64,000 bases of DNA from positions 30,036,997 to 30,100,996 of the forward strand of contig NC_052666.1 in the NCBI RefSeq assembly GCF_016802725.1, read 5' to 3'. Each line of letters begins with the position of its first letter. Position 1 is the stretch's first letter. The stretch is from Solenopsis invicta (taxonomy: Eukaryota > Arthropoda > Insecta > Hymenoptera > Formicidae). A program made the position numbers and the translations under genes. The notes below the pieces were generated by a model, which did no database searches, was not told the DNA's origin, and saw only the letters and a list, made by a program, of their open reading frames with translations. This document shows positions 38,036-51,477 of this stretch, one piece after another.

Positions 38036-39671
38036 AGTTATCATTATCCGCGAATAATGTACTTACGATATTGGAGAATGTTACCTCGTTATCGGACGGC
38101 CGGGTAAAATTTCGAGTATCTAATACGAGAAAGACAGTACATTCTATTAACAACCGCGCGCACGTGATCGTATATGAGTGATACGCCCGTGCGCTGCACG
38201 CGCATCACGTTTCTCCATTACTGCGACCGAGTCTCCAGCAAGCGGAGTACGAATCGCTGAACAAAATGAGGAAACGGGAAACTGTGCGGAAAGGCGAAAC
38301 CACTTTGTCAGATCCCTTTCCCTTTGACGTGCCTGCTCAATTTTCAAGGTGGAGGCGCGATGTCGTGCATTCCGATACCTGGACTTTGCCGATAAAGTCC
38401 ACCTTCCTGTTCGATATCAACTCGCCCGTATAGCATAGATCCCTTAGGGACGTCCGTACATCCTAAGAATGTCCTTGCGACATTCATTGCGAACATCTTA
38501 AGGTAAAGGTGCTGTTCGGGCGTTCAGTCATATTTTTAAATTCTTCCTGTTACGTCGAATTTGTGCAGATTTTTGGACGACAGTTTGGTCATACATCACG
38601 AATTGTTGACCGTGACGCCGACATCAAAATTGCCATTTTGCGCGACGAACCGACGAAAATTGACAGTGCAATCCTGATAAACACATTACGAAGTCTGCAG
38701 ATAGAAAAAAATATCGCCGCGTCATAGAAAGGGGCGAATAAATAAATTGTAATAATTTTTCCCGACAATACGACGGCGCGTAACGTCGTTTCGTTGTGCA
38801 TTTCATACGTTTCATGATCTTTTCCCCGGAATGGGCGGTATTATCGTTACGGAAACTGCTCGCGGCCGATGTATGTACAAACAATCGCGCGCTGGGGTAG
38901 GCAACGATTATCGTATTACGGGCAAACACCAGCAAACACGTCCGCCGGCTACAATGTGTGCCTTTCGTTAAATCACATTTATGCACTGTGCGCCGTACTG
39001 TTTGCGCGACGAATCGTGACACAGCGATACTACCGGGTACCCCGAAATTAACCGAGACGTGGGCGGCGTAGCGTTACGCGCGTGAGACTTGAATCATCGT
39101 TTTTTATTAACTTCAAATATACACGTTTCCGATATATTTGTAAATAAAGATCTGCGATATTAACACATTGACGAATTTCTACGCTAAATAATATTCGAAT
39201 AGAATTCTTCTAAAAAATTATTCTTTGTTAAAAAATATCGTTTATATTGTTAAGAGTGAAAAGTAAATAAGCAGTAGCTTTTTCTAATGGTAGAATTATT
39301 TAATATTTCTCTGTTTGTAGCCGTATTACTTAATTATTAAATTACACTGTTAGTTATGAAAAATAGACATTGGATTTTTTATGCAAATATTTATTGCAAA
39401 TAATATGCGCGATATGCACAAAAATATATATTTTTAGAATGCTTTGTCAATAAGACGAATTTCTATTTTAACTTCACTTTCCAATTTGCTTTCTAAAAAA
39501 AAAGATATGCAATTTGCATAAGAATCCGGCTAAAGACTTCTGTTTAAGCGAATTGCAATATGCGTTTTTAATTTATTAAAATTAAAAGTAATTTTTCATG
39601 TCTCTACTCGTCCTGATATTTTTTAAATATCCTGTTCACCTGGAGACATAATTATCGGTGGCTGTTCATAG

Positions 39672-39830
39672 GTGACTAGAGGGTCGGAGATTGGCGTGGC
39701 GCCGACAACCGGACAGGAGACTGCAACGGAAGCGACAGCGAACGTAGGGATCACGCAGCACACGCGGAAATGCGCCCTGAGCAGATTCCTGAGCTCGCTT
39801 TGCGGCTCTCATCATTTCAAGAACCTGCAG
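39672..39830 (+). CDS. ADCY5/6-like: AC5/6-type adenylyl cyclase, second coding exon (N-terminal tail)
   Basis: An exon of exactly 53 codons between a TTCATAG acceptor (AG 39670-39671) and a GTAGGT donor at 39831, in phase 0 at both ends. It continues the cyclase N-terminal tail as residues 85-137. The first half is Thr/Ala/Gly-rich; the second half (RKCALSRFLSSLCGSHHFKN) is basic and hydrophobic with two cysteines. It ends right before the conserved YQRYF motif of the next exon. Vertebrate AC5/6 have a similar short basic, Phe-rich stretch just before YQRYF, so position and character fit. As a phase-0 cassette it could be skipped without a frameshift, so alternative isoforms are possible. 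Reading through the donor adds only 20 codons before a stop, consistent with an intron there. Confidence 0.75.
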
Positions 39831-40319
39831 GTAGGTAACCGTTTTCGGTGCGGCCCGCGTTTCACTTTTCTCTTCCCTTTTTTTCCCCCGTAATTACTCG
39901 GACATCACGCTTTTAATGAGAGTGCCGGATGCGTAATTACATCGATTGCGGCGGGCTACGTAGCAAATAATGGTTGAATCCGGCGTAGATTTGCGCCAAA
40001 GTAGAAACGATTAAGCGTCCGACGGTCGTGTTTCTAACCACACGTGCATCTACATATGCATATTCTGTATGGATATACGAGTATGTTTGAAGTTATATCT
40101 GACAGCTTTCACGCTGAAAATCAGCGAGTTACGTAATTAAAACGCGTCTGCGTCAATGTGATTATTAACCAAAGAATTATAATAAGTATCAACGTTTTTT
40201 TTTTTAATCAACTACTGAATGTTGTAATTCTTTTTAGTAAGGGAGAATTGTCAAATGCGTAGCACTTATCCTCTTTTATTAGTTTTCCCATTTGATATTG
40301 ATTTGTATACACACATTTA

Positions 40320-40830
40320 AAATTGCATTTAATGTTTCAGATATGTTTAATTTTCTACTGATAATAAATAAATTAATTATGTGCTGTTTTTGCAACATGT
40401 TATAAAAGTTACAATTTAGGTCATCTAAATCGTACCTGTGAATTTTTTAAATCGCTTTTGAAAGTGTCGAGTTTATAAATTAAAAATATAAGGAATTATT
40501 GATTTATTTTATTAATTAACTTATTAAAAAAAATCAAACATTTAATAATTAAATATAAGAATGATGAAAAGATAAGGATGTTAAAATAAAACTGGCTTTA
40601 TTTAGTTTTGCAACTGACATACTTTTGTCGTTTTAGTTATTAGTTTTATTATTATTACTTATCAGTCTTACTACATTAATATCATTTATTATAATAACAT
40701 TTTTGGTAATATAATTTACAAAATTTGGTAAATTTTATAAAAATGTCGATTTAATCTTGTATAATTGCAAAGTGTATATACGATAAATGTAAAATATTCC
40801 ACAATAAATCACTTCTTTTATAAAAATATA
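40320..40830. repeat. dispersed ~550-bp repeat, copy 2 (in cyclase intron)
   Basis: Second copy of the repeat at 22270-22870, colinear, with small indels. No terminal inverted repeats were found, so it may be a decayed SINE/LINE tail or DNA transposon interior. Confidence 0.7.
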
Positions 40831-41139
40831 AAACTTCGAAAAGGTGCGATTTAGGAGACCAGTGCACATTCAACAACTCTCCCTATACTTTGATATTTTT
40901 TATTATAATTTTCTATTATTTTGTATAATTTTTTGAACAGATCATTAATTTAAATCGAATAATATTTCAAGTAATGATCTGTTGATAATAATTAGAATTT
41001 ATCTATTTAATAGCTATTTTCACAAGTTGTCCTCTTATCTTTTCAATAATTCTCGCGACCTATATAAATAAGCTATTCGCGAGATTCATAAACTAAAATA
41101 TATATAAAATTCTTATTATTAAAAAATACACAGAAAAAA

Positions 41140-41365
41140 TTATAATAATATTAAATCAATAATTCATTGTTTCATACAAAAGCAAAAATACAAAATTTTC
41201 TTGAAGGAATTCATAATCTTAAACAGGCATTTGCTAATATAAAAAAATTTTGTTTCTTTATGTGAGCAAATTACGTCTATTTAAGTTTATAAATTCTTTC
41301 AAGAACATTTAATATTCTTACTTATATATAAAATAATAAATTGTTGATTGAATTGTTTTTCTGTA
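41140..41365. mobile_element. MITE with CACAGAAAAA ends
   Basis: TA then CACAGAAAAAATTATAA on the left; TTGTTTTTCTGTA on the right. No coding. It resembles the elements starting at 648, 35099 and 48265. Confidence 0.5.
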
Positions 41366-41999
41366 AACAAAATCAGGGGTTCCGAGAAATTAAAAAAAAA
41401 ATTGTACCTAATTTGCTTCGACGTAATTTTTCTCTCGTGAATTAACGAATGTATTTACGCACTTTTAATTATATACAACGAGAACAAAAGCACATACGTT
41501 TCAACTTTTAATTTGGACCCTCTTCAGTGTCATTATTTAAATACATCAAAGCGTAAAAAAGCTGTATTCCTCCAACCATTTCCATTAAAGAATCCTAGTT
41601 TTATCTTTATCAAATGTGATTTCATCAATGCATTACTCTTTTTGTCTTGGTAATTTCTTGATAATTTGATTCTCAATCTCGCTAATGATGTGACTTATCG
41701 AAAAATCCGTCGCTGACAACGGGGGACCCGCCAACAAGATCTCGAGGCGACGACGTCTTAAGTTGACAGTAGTGACATTCCTCGTCAAACTCTTGTCATG
41801 CAAATCAATGATGCTATCGGGAATTAATCTAAGTTCGTCATGCAGAAGCACGCGCGAGCGAGCCGAACGCGTCGGCGCCATCGATTGACGTACGTCGCGC
41901 TGCGTAGGAGTAACACGCGTCAGACTTGGCAAACTCAGAAAAGCCAAAGAGAAAGAAAAAGAAAGAGAAATGTATATATGAAGAAAAAGGAAAAGAGAA

Positions 42000-42004
<5 letters not shown>

Positions 42005-42036
<32 letters not shown>
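42005..42036. repeat. GA microsatellite
   Basis: About 15 GA units within a wider A/G-rich tract (41940-42050). It accounts for the 165- and 164-codon frames on both strands. Confidence 0.95.
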
Positions 42037-42046
<10 letters not shown>

Positions 42047-43387
42047 GCTGTTAACCGAGAGAATAGAATTTCGCGCAACAAGTTTCGACTGTCGGCCACC
42101 GAAAACCTGCAGTGTACCGTAAAATGGCACGAGACGAACCGGTTAACGACAGGTACGAACCGTGTTTTCCGCTCCTCTCTTCCGCGAACGGCAACGCGAA
42201 ACCGACGCGAACGACAAATTGTCTGTATTCTCGTAGGCAGCGTATGTGTTTCGGACACACAATCGCTGTGTTTCGCGGTTGAATCGTCGGTTTTGTCCGA
42301 TGAAAATAGAACGCAACTGGCGAAGATACAACCGTGATGCCCACGAGGCTGCGAAGCCCGATGGCCCGATGGCACGAGCTGCGTGGTTAACGCGTTAGCC
42401 GACCCTTTGCCGACACCCGTAGGGCTCAAATAGAAATATATCGAAATGTCTCGCCCGTCAAACGCAGCGAGTGCCCTAACAAGGACTTTGATATATGGAA
42501 ATATTCGCGGAGGCGTGTTTTAGAATGCTGAACGTGTGCTAACTCTTCTGCTGCCGAGGAATACTCAAAGTCGTATTTTCTTTGGACTATGTAATAACTT
42601 CTAACTACGAAAATAGATCCCTATACTACTAACGATAAGATAAGTAACTTGAGAATATTTAGATATCAAAAATGTCATCTCTCTGATATTATTGTTAATT
42701 ATAAAATGGCGTATATTCGTAAAATTATTAATTAATTATTAATTATAAAATGTCTGAAAACGATTTTATATATATATTTTTTTTAACATATAAATTATTA
42801 CAAATCGTTAGTTTAAATTGCTAAAATTTTGAATCTTTTCTTGGCAGAAAAAGGATATGTTTAGCTAAACCGTTTTGTTACGTAACACGAAAAGAATGAT
42901 TTTGTACAAGTATATAAAATAATTAACAATTCACAAGTTTTCCATATCGTTTTCATATCAATATAATCCATATCGTTATTTGTATCGGTGCTTTTCTATT
43001 TTTGACCGTTCATATGCGTAAGCAATACCACAACATGCTTCGCATACTGACAAATACTTTTTTGAATTGGTTAGTTTATGGATTAAGCAAATTGTTCTAT
43101 TTATTTCAATCTTCGACATTACAACGGATCAGTCAAACTCTATATGTCATATCCATAATTCAATATTTGCGACAAATATTCATTTATGCTGAAGATGGTC
43201 CAAAAACTTGGAGCGAAACGTTCGTGTATGTACACAATTCCTTTATCGAGAATATATTTTTATACAATACACGCGGACATCTAGTGTTTGGCTCCTTACT
43301 GGTTTTCTCATACTTTATTATCTCATACTTATTCTGATTTATTTCGTTTGAATCAATGCAGTCTTACAATTTTTAAACAAATTTAGC

Positions 43388-43550
43388 TACTGATTTAAAA
43401 ATAATTTTGTCGAGCAATGCTGCAAAATGATTGCAACATCTAATTGGAACATCTTATGCAATTATTTGAATGGAATTATTTCCAGATCTATATCCAATTT
43501 TTAAGTACCTTGGCAAAACCAAAGTACTTACATTTTTTTCTCCGCGTAGT
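43388..43550. mobile_element. partial MITE copy, CACGGAAA family, in cyclase intron
   Basis: Core AAAATAATTTTGTCGAGCA and the inverted part with CCAGATCTATATCC are present; the right side ends near TTTTTTCTCCGCG. The copy is diverged and its limits are approximate. Confidence 0.45.
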
Positions 43551-46500
43551 TTTGCTAACATAACTAAGCTTTAAAATAACCGAAAGACTTTTCTGCATTA
43601 CTCTACGTCATTTGTAATGCTGAAAAATATCGTCAGAACTCAACTGTTAGTTTTCGAGCGGCAAAAACGACACTTAATCATTTATCTGCCAAAGAGTTTC
43701 TCCTACGACTTAAAAGTTTGATGCATCACTGGAAATGCATCGGACGCATTTTACATTTCGCCCCGTCGTCGTTTTGCGTCGCTCTGCGTCAACATGAACT
43801 TGTTACTTATCCTTACGAACGTTGTCAAGCTGTTGATAATTTTCGTCGAAGAATAATTTTCTCTCGCAAATCTTCTTTTTACATTCATTCGTTGAGAAGA
43901 ATTGACTAGCACCAAAAGCAAAACAGAGAACTTGTTACTTATCCCTATCTGACATAAATAATATTAACCCGAAATCCGGATCTTGATAAATCTCGTATAA
44001 GATAAACTCACCGACGACGATTGATATTCGAGTAATCAGATCGTCGAAGTTTGGCCTCAGATGGATCAGTACTGTTATCCATTAACCGCCATGGCTTGCC
44101 GATATCAGCTCTATTGCGGGAAGTGGCTCAAGTAAATCCTAAAGTAAACTTATCTATTACCTCCGAAATCAATAAACATTACAATGGCATATTGACACTT
44201 GCGTCTTATTTCTTGTACATACAAATCGATCTGTCTTTTATAGAACAGAACTATTGCCCTCTCTCTGAGTATGACTAACGGTATCGTTGCATCAAATGGA
44301 TTAATAGCGCCAAATATATAATAAACAAACATTAATCAAATATTAATTAATAATTATAATTGAAGCTCAATAATAATAATAATAATTAATGTGAAATGTG
44401 ATATTTATGAAAAAGAAAGACCAATAAGACTATTTTTCGATCTTCTTTCGATTTCCATTAAACAATAGTTTTAAAAATGGCAAAAACACAAAAATAAGAA
44501 AAAAAAACAAAAAAATGACAAAAATATAAGAACCTTTATAATAATAACAATTTTAATGTGGTATAGAGGTTTGAGTTTCTATTGACGATCAATACGATGA
44601 AATCTAAAGCACAAACCTATAAATATTTTCTTAACCAATCCACTAATAATGATTCATATATGAGCAAAAAAAGTTCTCATTAGTTTTAGCACAAAACGTT
44701 GATTTCGGGTCCACCATGAAATGACCTGGTTAATAAGCACAATAAGATATTTTTTACAGCAAGCTGCATTTATGCTAAACGTGCGTACGGGTGTATGTGT
44801 ATAGCAACAGAGTTGGTGTGGCAAATAGATTCTGATGCCGATACAAGATCTATCTGCCGCCGACCTCGTCTTAGATCGTCGTCTCTTTGAGAGTCTCGAT
44901 GTCATCCGCCGTCGTGTTTTAGCGACAGCGGTACGCGTACGTGCTCGTGAACAAAGCGTCTTGAACGCGCACACACTTGTAGCTTCCATTCAAGCACACG
45001 CAACTGCGTAAATCAAGAAGAGAAATCTAATTAGGAACGAACGAGGAAATCATGTAGTCGTTGATAAAAATTTCAATTCGCGCGCGATCCATATTTACGC
45101 TGTACTTCTCTTCCTTACATCATTATTTCATACACACTTCGCGTTCGTATCCTCTGACCCTTCCCCGTCCTCTATCTTAATAGTTTCTTTTTTTCCTTTT
45201 TTGACAATTTTCAAGTTTGTTAAAATTCTTACTTTTGCGTACGACATAAATCCAATTCATAATTAATGACAATTTTTTTCTAATTTATTCGTTATCGTCT
45301 TATCGAGCTATGTGTTGATCCTTTTGCCTCTCAAACATGCGTACCAAAATGCCTTTGACATGATAATATAGTAGTAGTTAAAGTTGATTCACGTGTTTTT
45401 AAAAAAATAATTGACGTTACGCGCCTTTGAATTGTAGCCCAACCGCAGGTTTGACAGGTTGCGCTGTGACAAATTCGTTTTGACGCATCGTCCTCGTCAC
45501 TATTTTCCGTGGCTCGTGAAATCTTTCCGTTAGAGTCTCGCAGTAGTAGACTGTAACAGCTCCTGTAATTAAACATACCAAATTTTGTGTAGTTAGAAAC
45601 AGAAATGTATGCGTTTCCTTTACATTCCTTTATCCGCGATGATAGAGCACGCACGTGTGCGTGGGGGAGAAGAAAGAGCACTAGAATTTTCATTAAATGC
45701 CAATGTTTGATTTTAACACCGTCGATCAAAATATACCGCTTATTTTTCACGTGAATAAATCATAGTCAATAATCTAGTCTCTCTTCACGCGAACTATGCA
45801 CGTACATATTATACATCAGTACCGATGTTGCAATTAAAAATTATTCGTTGAATCTAAACAGAGTGGAGTTGCACGTCATTTTTGGAATGTGCATTCATAG
45901 TTGAATCTTATTTCGGAACAAATCACCATCGCCGCCGAATCGATGACAGCCGGGTAACATAGCGTAACGACAAGGATGACGATAAAAAAATTAAAAAAAA
46001 ATTCGCACGTTGCCGTAACTGGTTTTTACTTGCGGATTTATTTATACGCACACACGCACGCACGCACACAGACGGAAAACTCTCGGTAATGATCCCAAAT
46101 TTGTTGCGCTTCTCGCTTGCTATACGTGTATTGGAAGCTACGGGATTGGAGAGGGTGTACAAAAGTACGTGCGCGCGCTTGCCCTTATCGCAATGTGACG
46201 AGTCCTCGACGACGAATCCTTACGTTGACGAAACGCGAACGTTCGGTTTCCTCCGCTCAAATTTTGCTAACAAGTTCTTGCGCAGCAGAGCTTCGCAGCA
46301 GGCTGTTCTCAGGAATATTCGCGGGAACGTAAACGCGACGAGCGAAGGAGCGACGGAGTTCGTTTGGTTCGTTGGTTGGGTTGAAAAACGTCAGAAACGT
46401 GAAAAACAATGCGTTTTCTTTTGGCGTGCGCACACACATGCACATGCGCGTATTGATCATTCCTTCTAGCCTCTTTCCTTGCATTCGTTCTTTTTCTGGA

Positions 46501-48264
46501 TTAATGAGAATCTTATGTAAATTAATACGGCGACTTTATGCTGCTCATTGATCCAGCGGCGTTGATATGCTGCGCTTATGCTCTGTTATATATTTCATGC
46601 GCGATAGGCTTTAATCCGAAACGAGAGATCTTTATTCGTGCTTTATCTTTGTTCTTTGAAAAACAAAACGTGACCTATGACCGCCACGAGATCCGAATTG
46701 CGTCATTTCACTACCGGAAAAAAAAAACTCTAGACTATGCAGTTTATCAAGTCCGCTAGCTCTCCCTCCTTCTCTCTTTCTGTTTTTCATATTTTGAATT
46801 CGCTTTTACGGCTGACGCGTGCTCGAGATAAGAAAACATCCAACTGCGGAGGGTTACGCGCGCAGAAGATAAAGAAATCTTACGAAGATATTGAAAATAA
46901 AACTGCTAAAGCGGTTTGGAAATCGGTACGGGTTTACAGGCGCCCGTGTATTACACGTGGGAATTCGAGAGCGACGACTCGTGAATTCGAAAATTGGCTC
47001 GCGATTGTCACGGGGAACGTGACGGGATAACCGGAAAACGGCGCGAATTACGATGTTCTTCGTGTGATTCCCGCGAGAAGGAGTTCCATTGTCTGGTCAC
47101 GTAGATTGTAGATCGCGAAGCGAGGACTCGACGAGTCGACGGGAGCAATCCCTTCCCCACAAGCGTTTTTCGCGCGACATGCGTCGATTTGATTGCATTT
47201 CACTTGGACGGCATTTCCGTCGGCGATATGTGCGTCGCGAGATGCCTCCGACGCGACGGTCGATTCGCCGTCATTTTTCCGTTCGAATGAGCGGGTCCGA
47301 AGGGAAACCTTTCGTCGTTTTAACGGCGCTATGTTCTGTGACGCTGTCACATATATATCCGACGTAAATGGATGTTCTTATCGATGCGTTAAAGGAAACT
47401 GCGGCAATAATAAGCGATATCACGGGTTTTCGTGAATAAAATCGATATTTTCATTCGATTCATTTCCATCTGATATTTCGTAAGAAAAAAAGTAATATCA
47501 AACGGTTTCTTTTTACAGTATCAGAAATTTTCGTTCGTGAATGCTATTATAATTGGTTTGGATTTTGATCGCATTTGCATCGATAAATAAATCGGAACCA
47601 AGTTTGTATATTATAACTAAAAAGTGTGATTTATAAAATTGTAGGTTTTCACTAGTGATTTTCCAGGAAGCAAATAGGTAACAAAGTTTTGTAACTCCTT
47701 CTAATTGCTTGAGGATATATTTCAAGTGAAAAAGAGTCATTTAAATTTTATTATAATAAAAAAGAACATATTTAAAACATGATAAATGTAATGATTACGA
47801 TAAAGAAGGTTTTTGCAATTGCGAACATTGAAATGTCTGTAATACGCGCCAACGCCTACGGGGGTAAGAGGAAAGATATTTCTTCAGGGAGAGAGAAACT
47901 GTGTGACAATGTATGCAAATGACGGAAATTCTCGACGAAATTATTCATTGTGCGCGGGAGTATCTCGCGTGTGTGATTATTCATTATTTCGTTGTATGGC
48001 ATAGAGGTTAATTGGTTTCTTTCGACAGAGAGATAAAAGCGCTGTCTCATTATATTCAATTGTTATCGGTTATTTAAAGACTTTCGTTGCAGGCGTTAAT
48101 TACATAGAACAATCGAGAGGCAAAGTTAGCGTTTACAGACGCTTTGAGAAAGATTGTAATTTTACCTGGATATTGACGTTTTTTAATTTTAGAACGAATT
48201 TTCAAAGTCGAATATTGACGCAATAGAATCTCCAGAGAGAATCTCTATCAACATTTTCTCGGCA

Positions 48265-48530
48265 CACAGAAAAAAGAACATTCTTGTTTTGAGAACATCT
48301 TTATTTTCAAAATGTTAAATACTGAAATAAGATAAAATAGCATTAAATGGATATAATTCGTTTGCATAAAAAAATTTGGAAAATTTTATTAAGAAAATTA
48401 TATTCTCATTATTCAATTATAATTTTCATGAGTTGAGAGGAAAATAATATCAAATAGATAACAATATCTTCAAACCAAAAATTTTTTAATACTATAATAT
48501 TATCAAAGGAATTATATTATGCTTTTTAAA
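48265..48530. mobile_element. repeat copy related to 648-935 and 35099-35510
   Basis: Starts CACAGAAAAAAGAAC. Shares AATTTTCATGAGTTGA, GGAAAATAATATCAAATAGA and AATATCTTCAAACC with the copy at 648-935 in the same orientation. Non-coding. It lies just left of the hAT-like element. Confidence 0.6.
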
Positions 48531-48552
48531 TGTAATTTTAACTGTAATTTTG

Positions 48553-49124
48553 CAGGGTTGGGTAAGTTAATAAATTTTTTTAATTAAATTAAGTTAAAGT
48601 TGATGGCATATAATTACGTTACGTTAAAAGTTATATGAATAAAAAATTAACTCAGTTAAAATTATGTTAAGATTAAATTAACTTAAGTTAAAATAAAAGT
48701 TAATTTTAAAAATCATTATTTATATAAAATTAGAATATTGTAATTTTTGAAAATTGCATTATTCTAAATAACGAAACAATTAGTATAAATTATCAAATAA
48801 ATTTTTTGTTTTATTTATAAGTTTATATAAAATAAAAGAAAAATATTGTTTTGTATATAAACATGTATTCTTTTACAATTTTTATATTTTATGATTATTA
48901 AAAATATGATTTTACGTATATAATGTAAAATATAATCTAAAGATGATACCAATGTATTATACTGTCATTTATACAGATAAAAAAAATAAATGTAGAAAAA
49001 AGTTAATAAGTTAAAGTTTAAAAATAACTAGTTAAAAGTTAAAAATTAGCGTATTTAAAATTAACTAAATTAAAAATTAAAAGTTATTAACGTTTTGCTT
49101 AACTTTTTATCTGGTTACTACCTG
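48553..49124. mobile_element. hAT-like non-autonomous element with perfect 8-bp target duplication
   Basis: The left end CAGGGTTGGGTAAGTTAA and right end CTGGTTACTACCTG make short inverted termini (CAGG...CCTG). The element is flanked on both sides by TAATTTTG (48545-48552 and 49125-49132), a perfect 8-bp direct repeat, the target-site size of hAT transposons. The 572-bp interior is AT-rich with many variants of AAGTTAAAAGTTAA and no open frame, so it is a MITE mobilised in trans. The intact flanks suggest a fairly recent insertion. Confidence 0.85.
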
Positions 49125-49145
49125 TAATTTTGAAATAAAAATATA

Positions 49146-49760
49146 CACCGAAAAAGTTGTATTGTACTTATTATAAGAATAACGTATTTTATTCATCTTT
49201 TCTAGAATATTGTTTGAAAATAACATAATCTTTTTAACAAACTTCTGAACGATGACATTTTATACTAACCATATTTTATTTGGTGCTTGCAACAATTATA
49301 TCGTTATAATTTACCATAGTATGATGTAATATGTGTTCGCTGGTCAAAACCGTAAATATCATAATTTTAAATAAAGGATGAGAGTAATAAAAAGTAATTC
49401 AAAGAGCTAACCTATTCATCTCAAACAACGCGCATGCTTTAAAGACCGTTTCTCAAAAGTATTTACAATTTTTATCAGTTTGTTTTTAATCCTCATAATC
49501 GGTAAAAATATGTTCTAATAAGATTCAATATTCTAAAATTACATTTTTTATATTTAAAAAATCAATCCTAGAGTACAAGTCGTAAATTCTACAATCACAT
49601 TTTATTTATATATCCTTATTAAAATTAATAATATTTGTTTCTAACTTAGTCTTTACAAGAATTCCCTTTGAAGTTAAAAAAATCCTCTTTGAACTTATTT
49701 TAGTCGAAATTATAAAAATAAGAGGGTAATTCTTAAATTTAGAATACAACTTTTTCTGTG
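49146..49760. mobile_element. TA-flanked MITE, CACCGAAAAAGTTGTATT termini
   Basis: The left end CACCGAAAAAGTTGTATT and right end AATACAACTTTTTCTGTG are inverted repeats of about 18 bp with one mismatch, flanked by TA on both sides, the Tc1/mariner type of target duplication. It is 615 bp with no coding capacity. It begins 13 bp after the target duplication of the hAT-like element. Confidence 0.8.
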
Positions 49761-50375
49761 TAACATTTTCCTGAAATTCAAGATTATCAAATTCTTTAAA
49801 AAGGATTAAATTACACAAAGCGAGATTATTGTTTCATATATAAATAAGAATATAATTTCTTGCATATATAATATATACAAAACAATGTTTGTTAAATATA
49901 AAATATATTAACTTTAATTCAATGCTTGATACTACTTTTTTTATGCATTTACATTTAGAAAGATTTAGCATCAATTTGTGGCAACATAAAATACAGACTT
50001 TTTTCAATCTATTCTCTAGCCGTATATTTCTTCTTTCATCATTATTATTCAAGGCAAAAGAGATATTTAATTTTCCTTTCCATCCTCCTCCGGGACCTTC
50101 CTTCGCAACGGAAAAGAAACTCTGAAATTACAACACCGACAAATGTAGAGAGCGAGGCGACTTAAATAAAATTTATTCTGGCGGCACACACCCTCGGGGC
50201 CCGACCGACTTAATCCGCCCAATATCTGTCATTCTGTCGCTGTCGTTCTCGGCTTACAATTGTAGCCGCAAAGCGTAGATTGGCAACTCCGTGAATCGCG
50301 GCGAAACTACAGCGAGACATCGTTCGATTATTTAGAATCACGATGAATGCAACTGGAACATCGCAAGAGGCAGAA

Positions 50376-50381
<6 letters not shown>

Positions 50382-50406
<25 letters not shown>
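50382..50406. repeat. GA microsatellite
   Basis: About 12 GA units in a GC island within the large cyclase intron. Confidence 0.9.
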
Positions 50407-51477
50407 ATAAGAAAGAGAGAAGCGACGAAATGAGATTCGTGAAGGGTGAAAGGATCGGCAAAAAAAGAGAATAGAGATTTATACTTTCATCCAGTATCTT
50501 TTGGTTTGATTCGCTCTTTTAACTTCGATGCAACCTGCAAAGTTCTTTATTATGTCGTTACCGCTGGCCCTCTCCAGCCATTAGTAGAGCCAAACCTATA
50601 AGGTATCCCACGCATATACGCCGGCAAGTAAGGGTATACCGGGAATTAAACAATTAAAGTGCATTTGCGATTTATGCGCCGAGATTTACGTCATAAATTT
50701 CCGCGGGACACGCTTTCTTCCTTTATAACGGAACAATGGATTATGAATTACGCGCACATATGAAAAACATTGAAAGCACTGTCGAAAGCAGAACGGAGAC
50801 AGAGAACGTTGGAGAGGATGATCACGCTCTTTTATACTTGTTATAATTTATACTGATATCGTATCATATAATATTGTATTACGTATTATAACGGAGATTT
50901 TTGTGATATGCGATACAACAGAAAAGCTTGCAGTAACATTGCAGTAACGTTTCAACATATTGTAGTGCAATGTTGCAAAGAAATTACAGACATTTTTGCA
51001 ATATTACTTCAGCAACGTTGCAGCAATATTTTAAAAAATATAATGAAAATATTGTAAAAAAATAATTTTAATTATACATATAATAATTTTAAATTATACA
51101 TACAATAATTTTAAAGCATAAAAAATAGATTTATGCTTCCGCGCCACCGCCACCAGATGGACGCGGCAAAGTTTTATTTCTCGTGATTAAAAAATCGCAA
51201 GAATGAAAGATACAGAATTTAGGATTTTTCACTATTTAAATAAAATAATTCCTTCAAGAGGCGAACTCACAAAATTGAGAGTTCAAAAATAAAAATAAAT
51301 GAGATAATTTTAGATAGTGAAATTTTGGGCTCTTTTGTGTAAAAATTAATTCAGAAGTCTATAGTTCTATAGTTCTAAATGTTACGTGTACCAAATGTGT
51401 TAATATTATGAGCTAATACATTATTAATGTGTTAATATATTATGGAAATTGAAACATCAGAAACATCAAAACATATA

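Larger units (their letters stand above)
36150..39671 (+). other. cyclase intron between first two recognised coding exons
   Basis: A 3.5 kb intron, GT at 36150 and AG at 39670-39671. The AT-rich left part holds a copy of a dispersed repeat (37145-37470) and three short inverted-repeat elements (37419-38035). A GC- and CpG-rich island occupies about 38.05-39.08 kb. Open frames on both strands of the island (up to 132 codons, minus strand 38624-39022) overlap each other and lack good splice borders, so I read them as chance frames in GC-rich DNA. The island could be an internal promoter or enhancer. Confidence 0.7.

Noticed and set aside
38624..39022. 132-codon minus-strand frame inside cyclase intron 1
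   Set aside because: Competes with + strand frames in the same GC island; no splice or motif support.
41886..41897. TGACGTACGTC as a cAMP response element
   Set aside because: It has a CRE half-site but not the full TGACGTCA; only the site at 27956 is a perfect match.
41633..42429. 165-, 164- and 165-codon frames on both strands
   Set aside because: They share a GA microsatellite that encodes Arg-Glu runs on one strand and Ser-Leu/Phe runs on the other; no domain or splice support.
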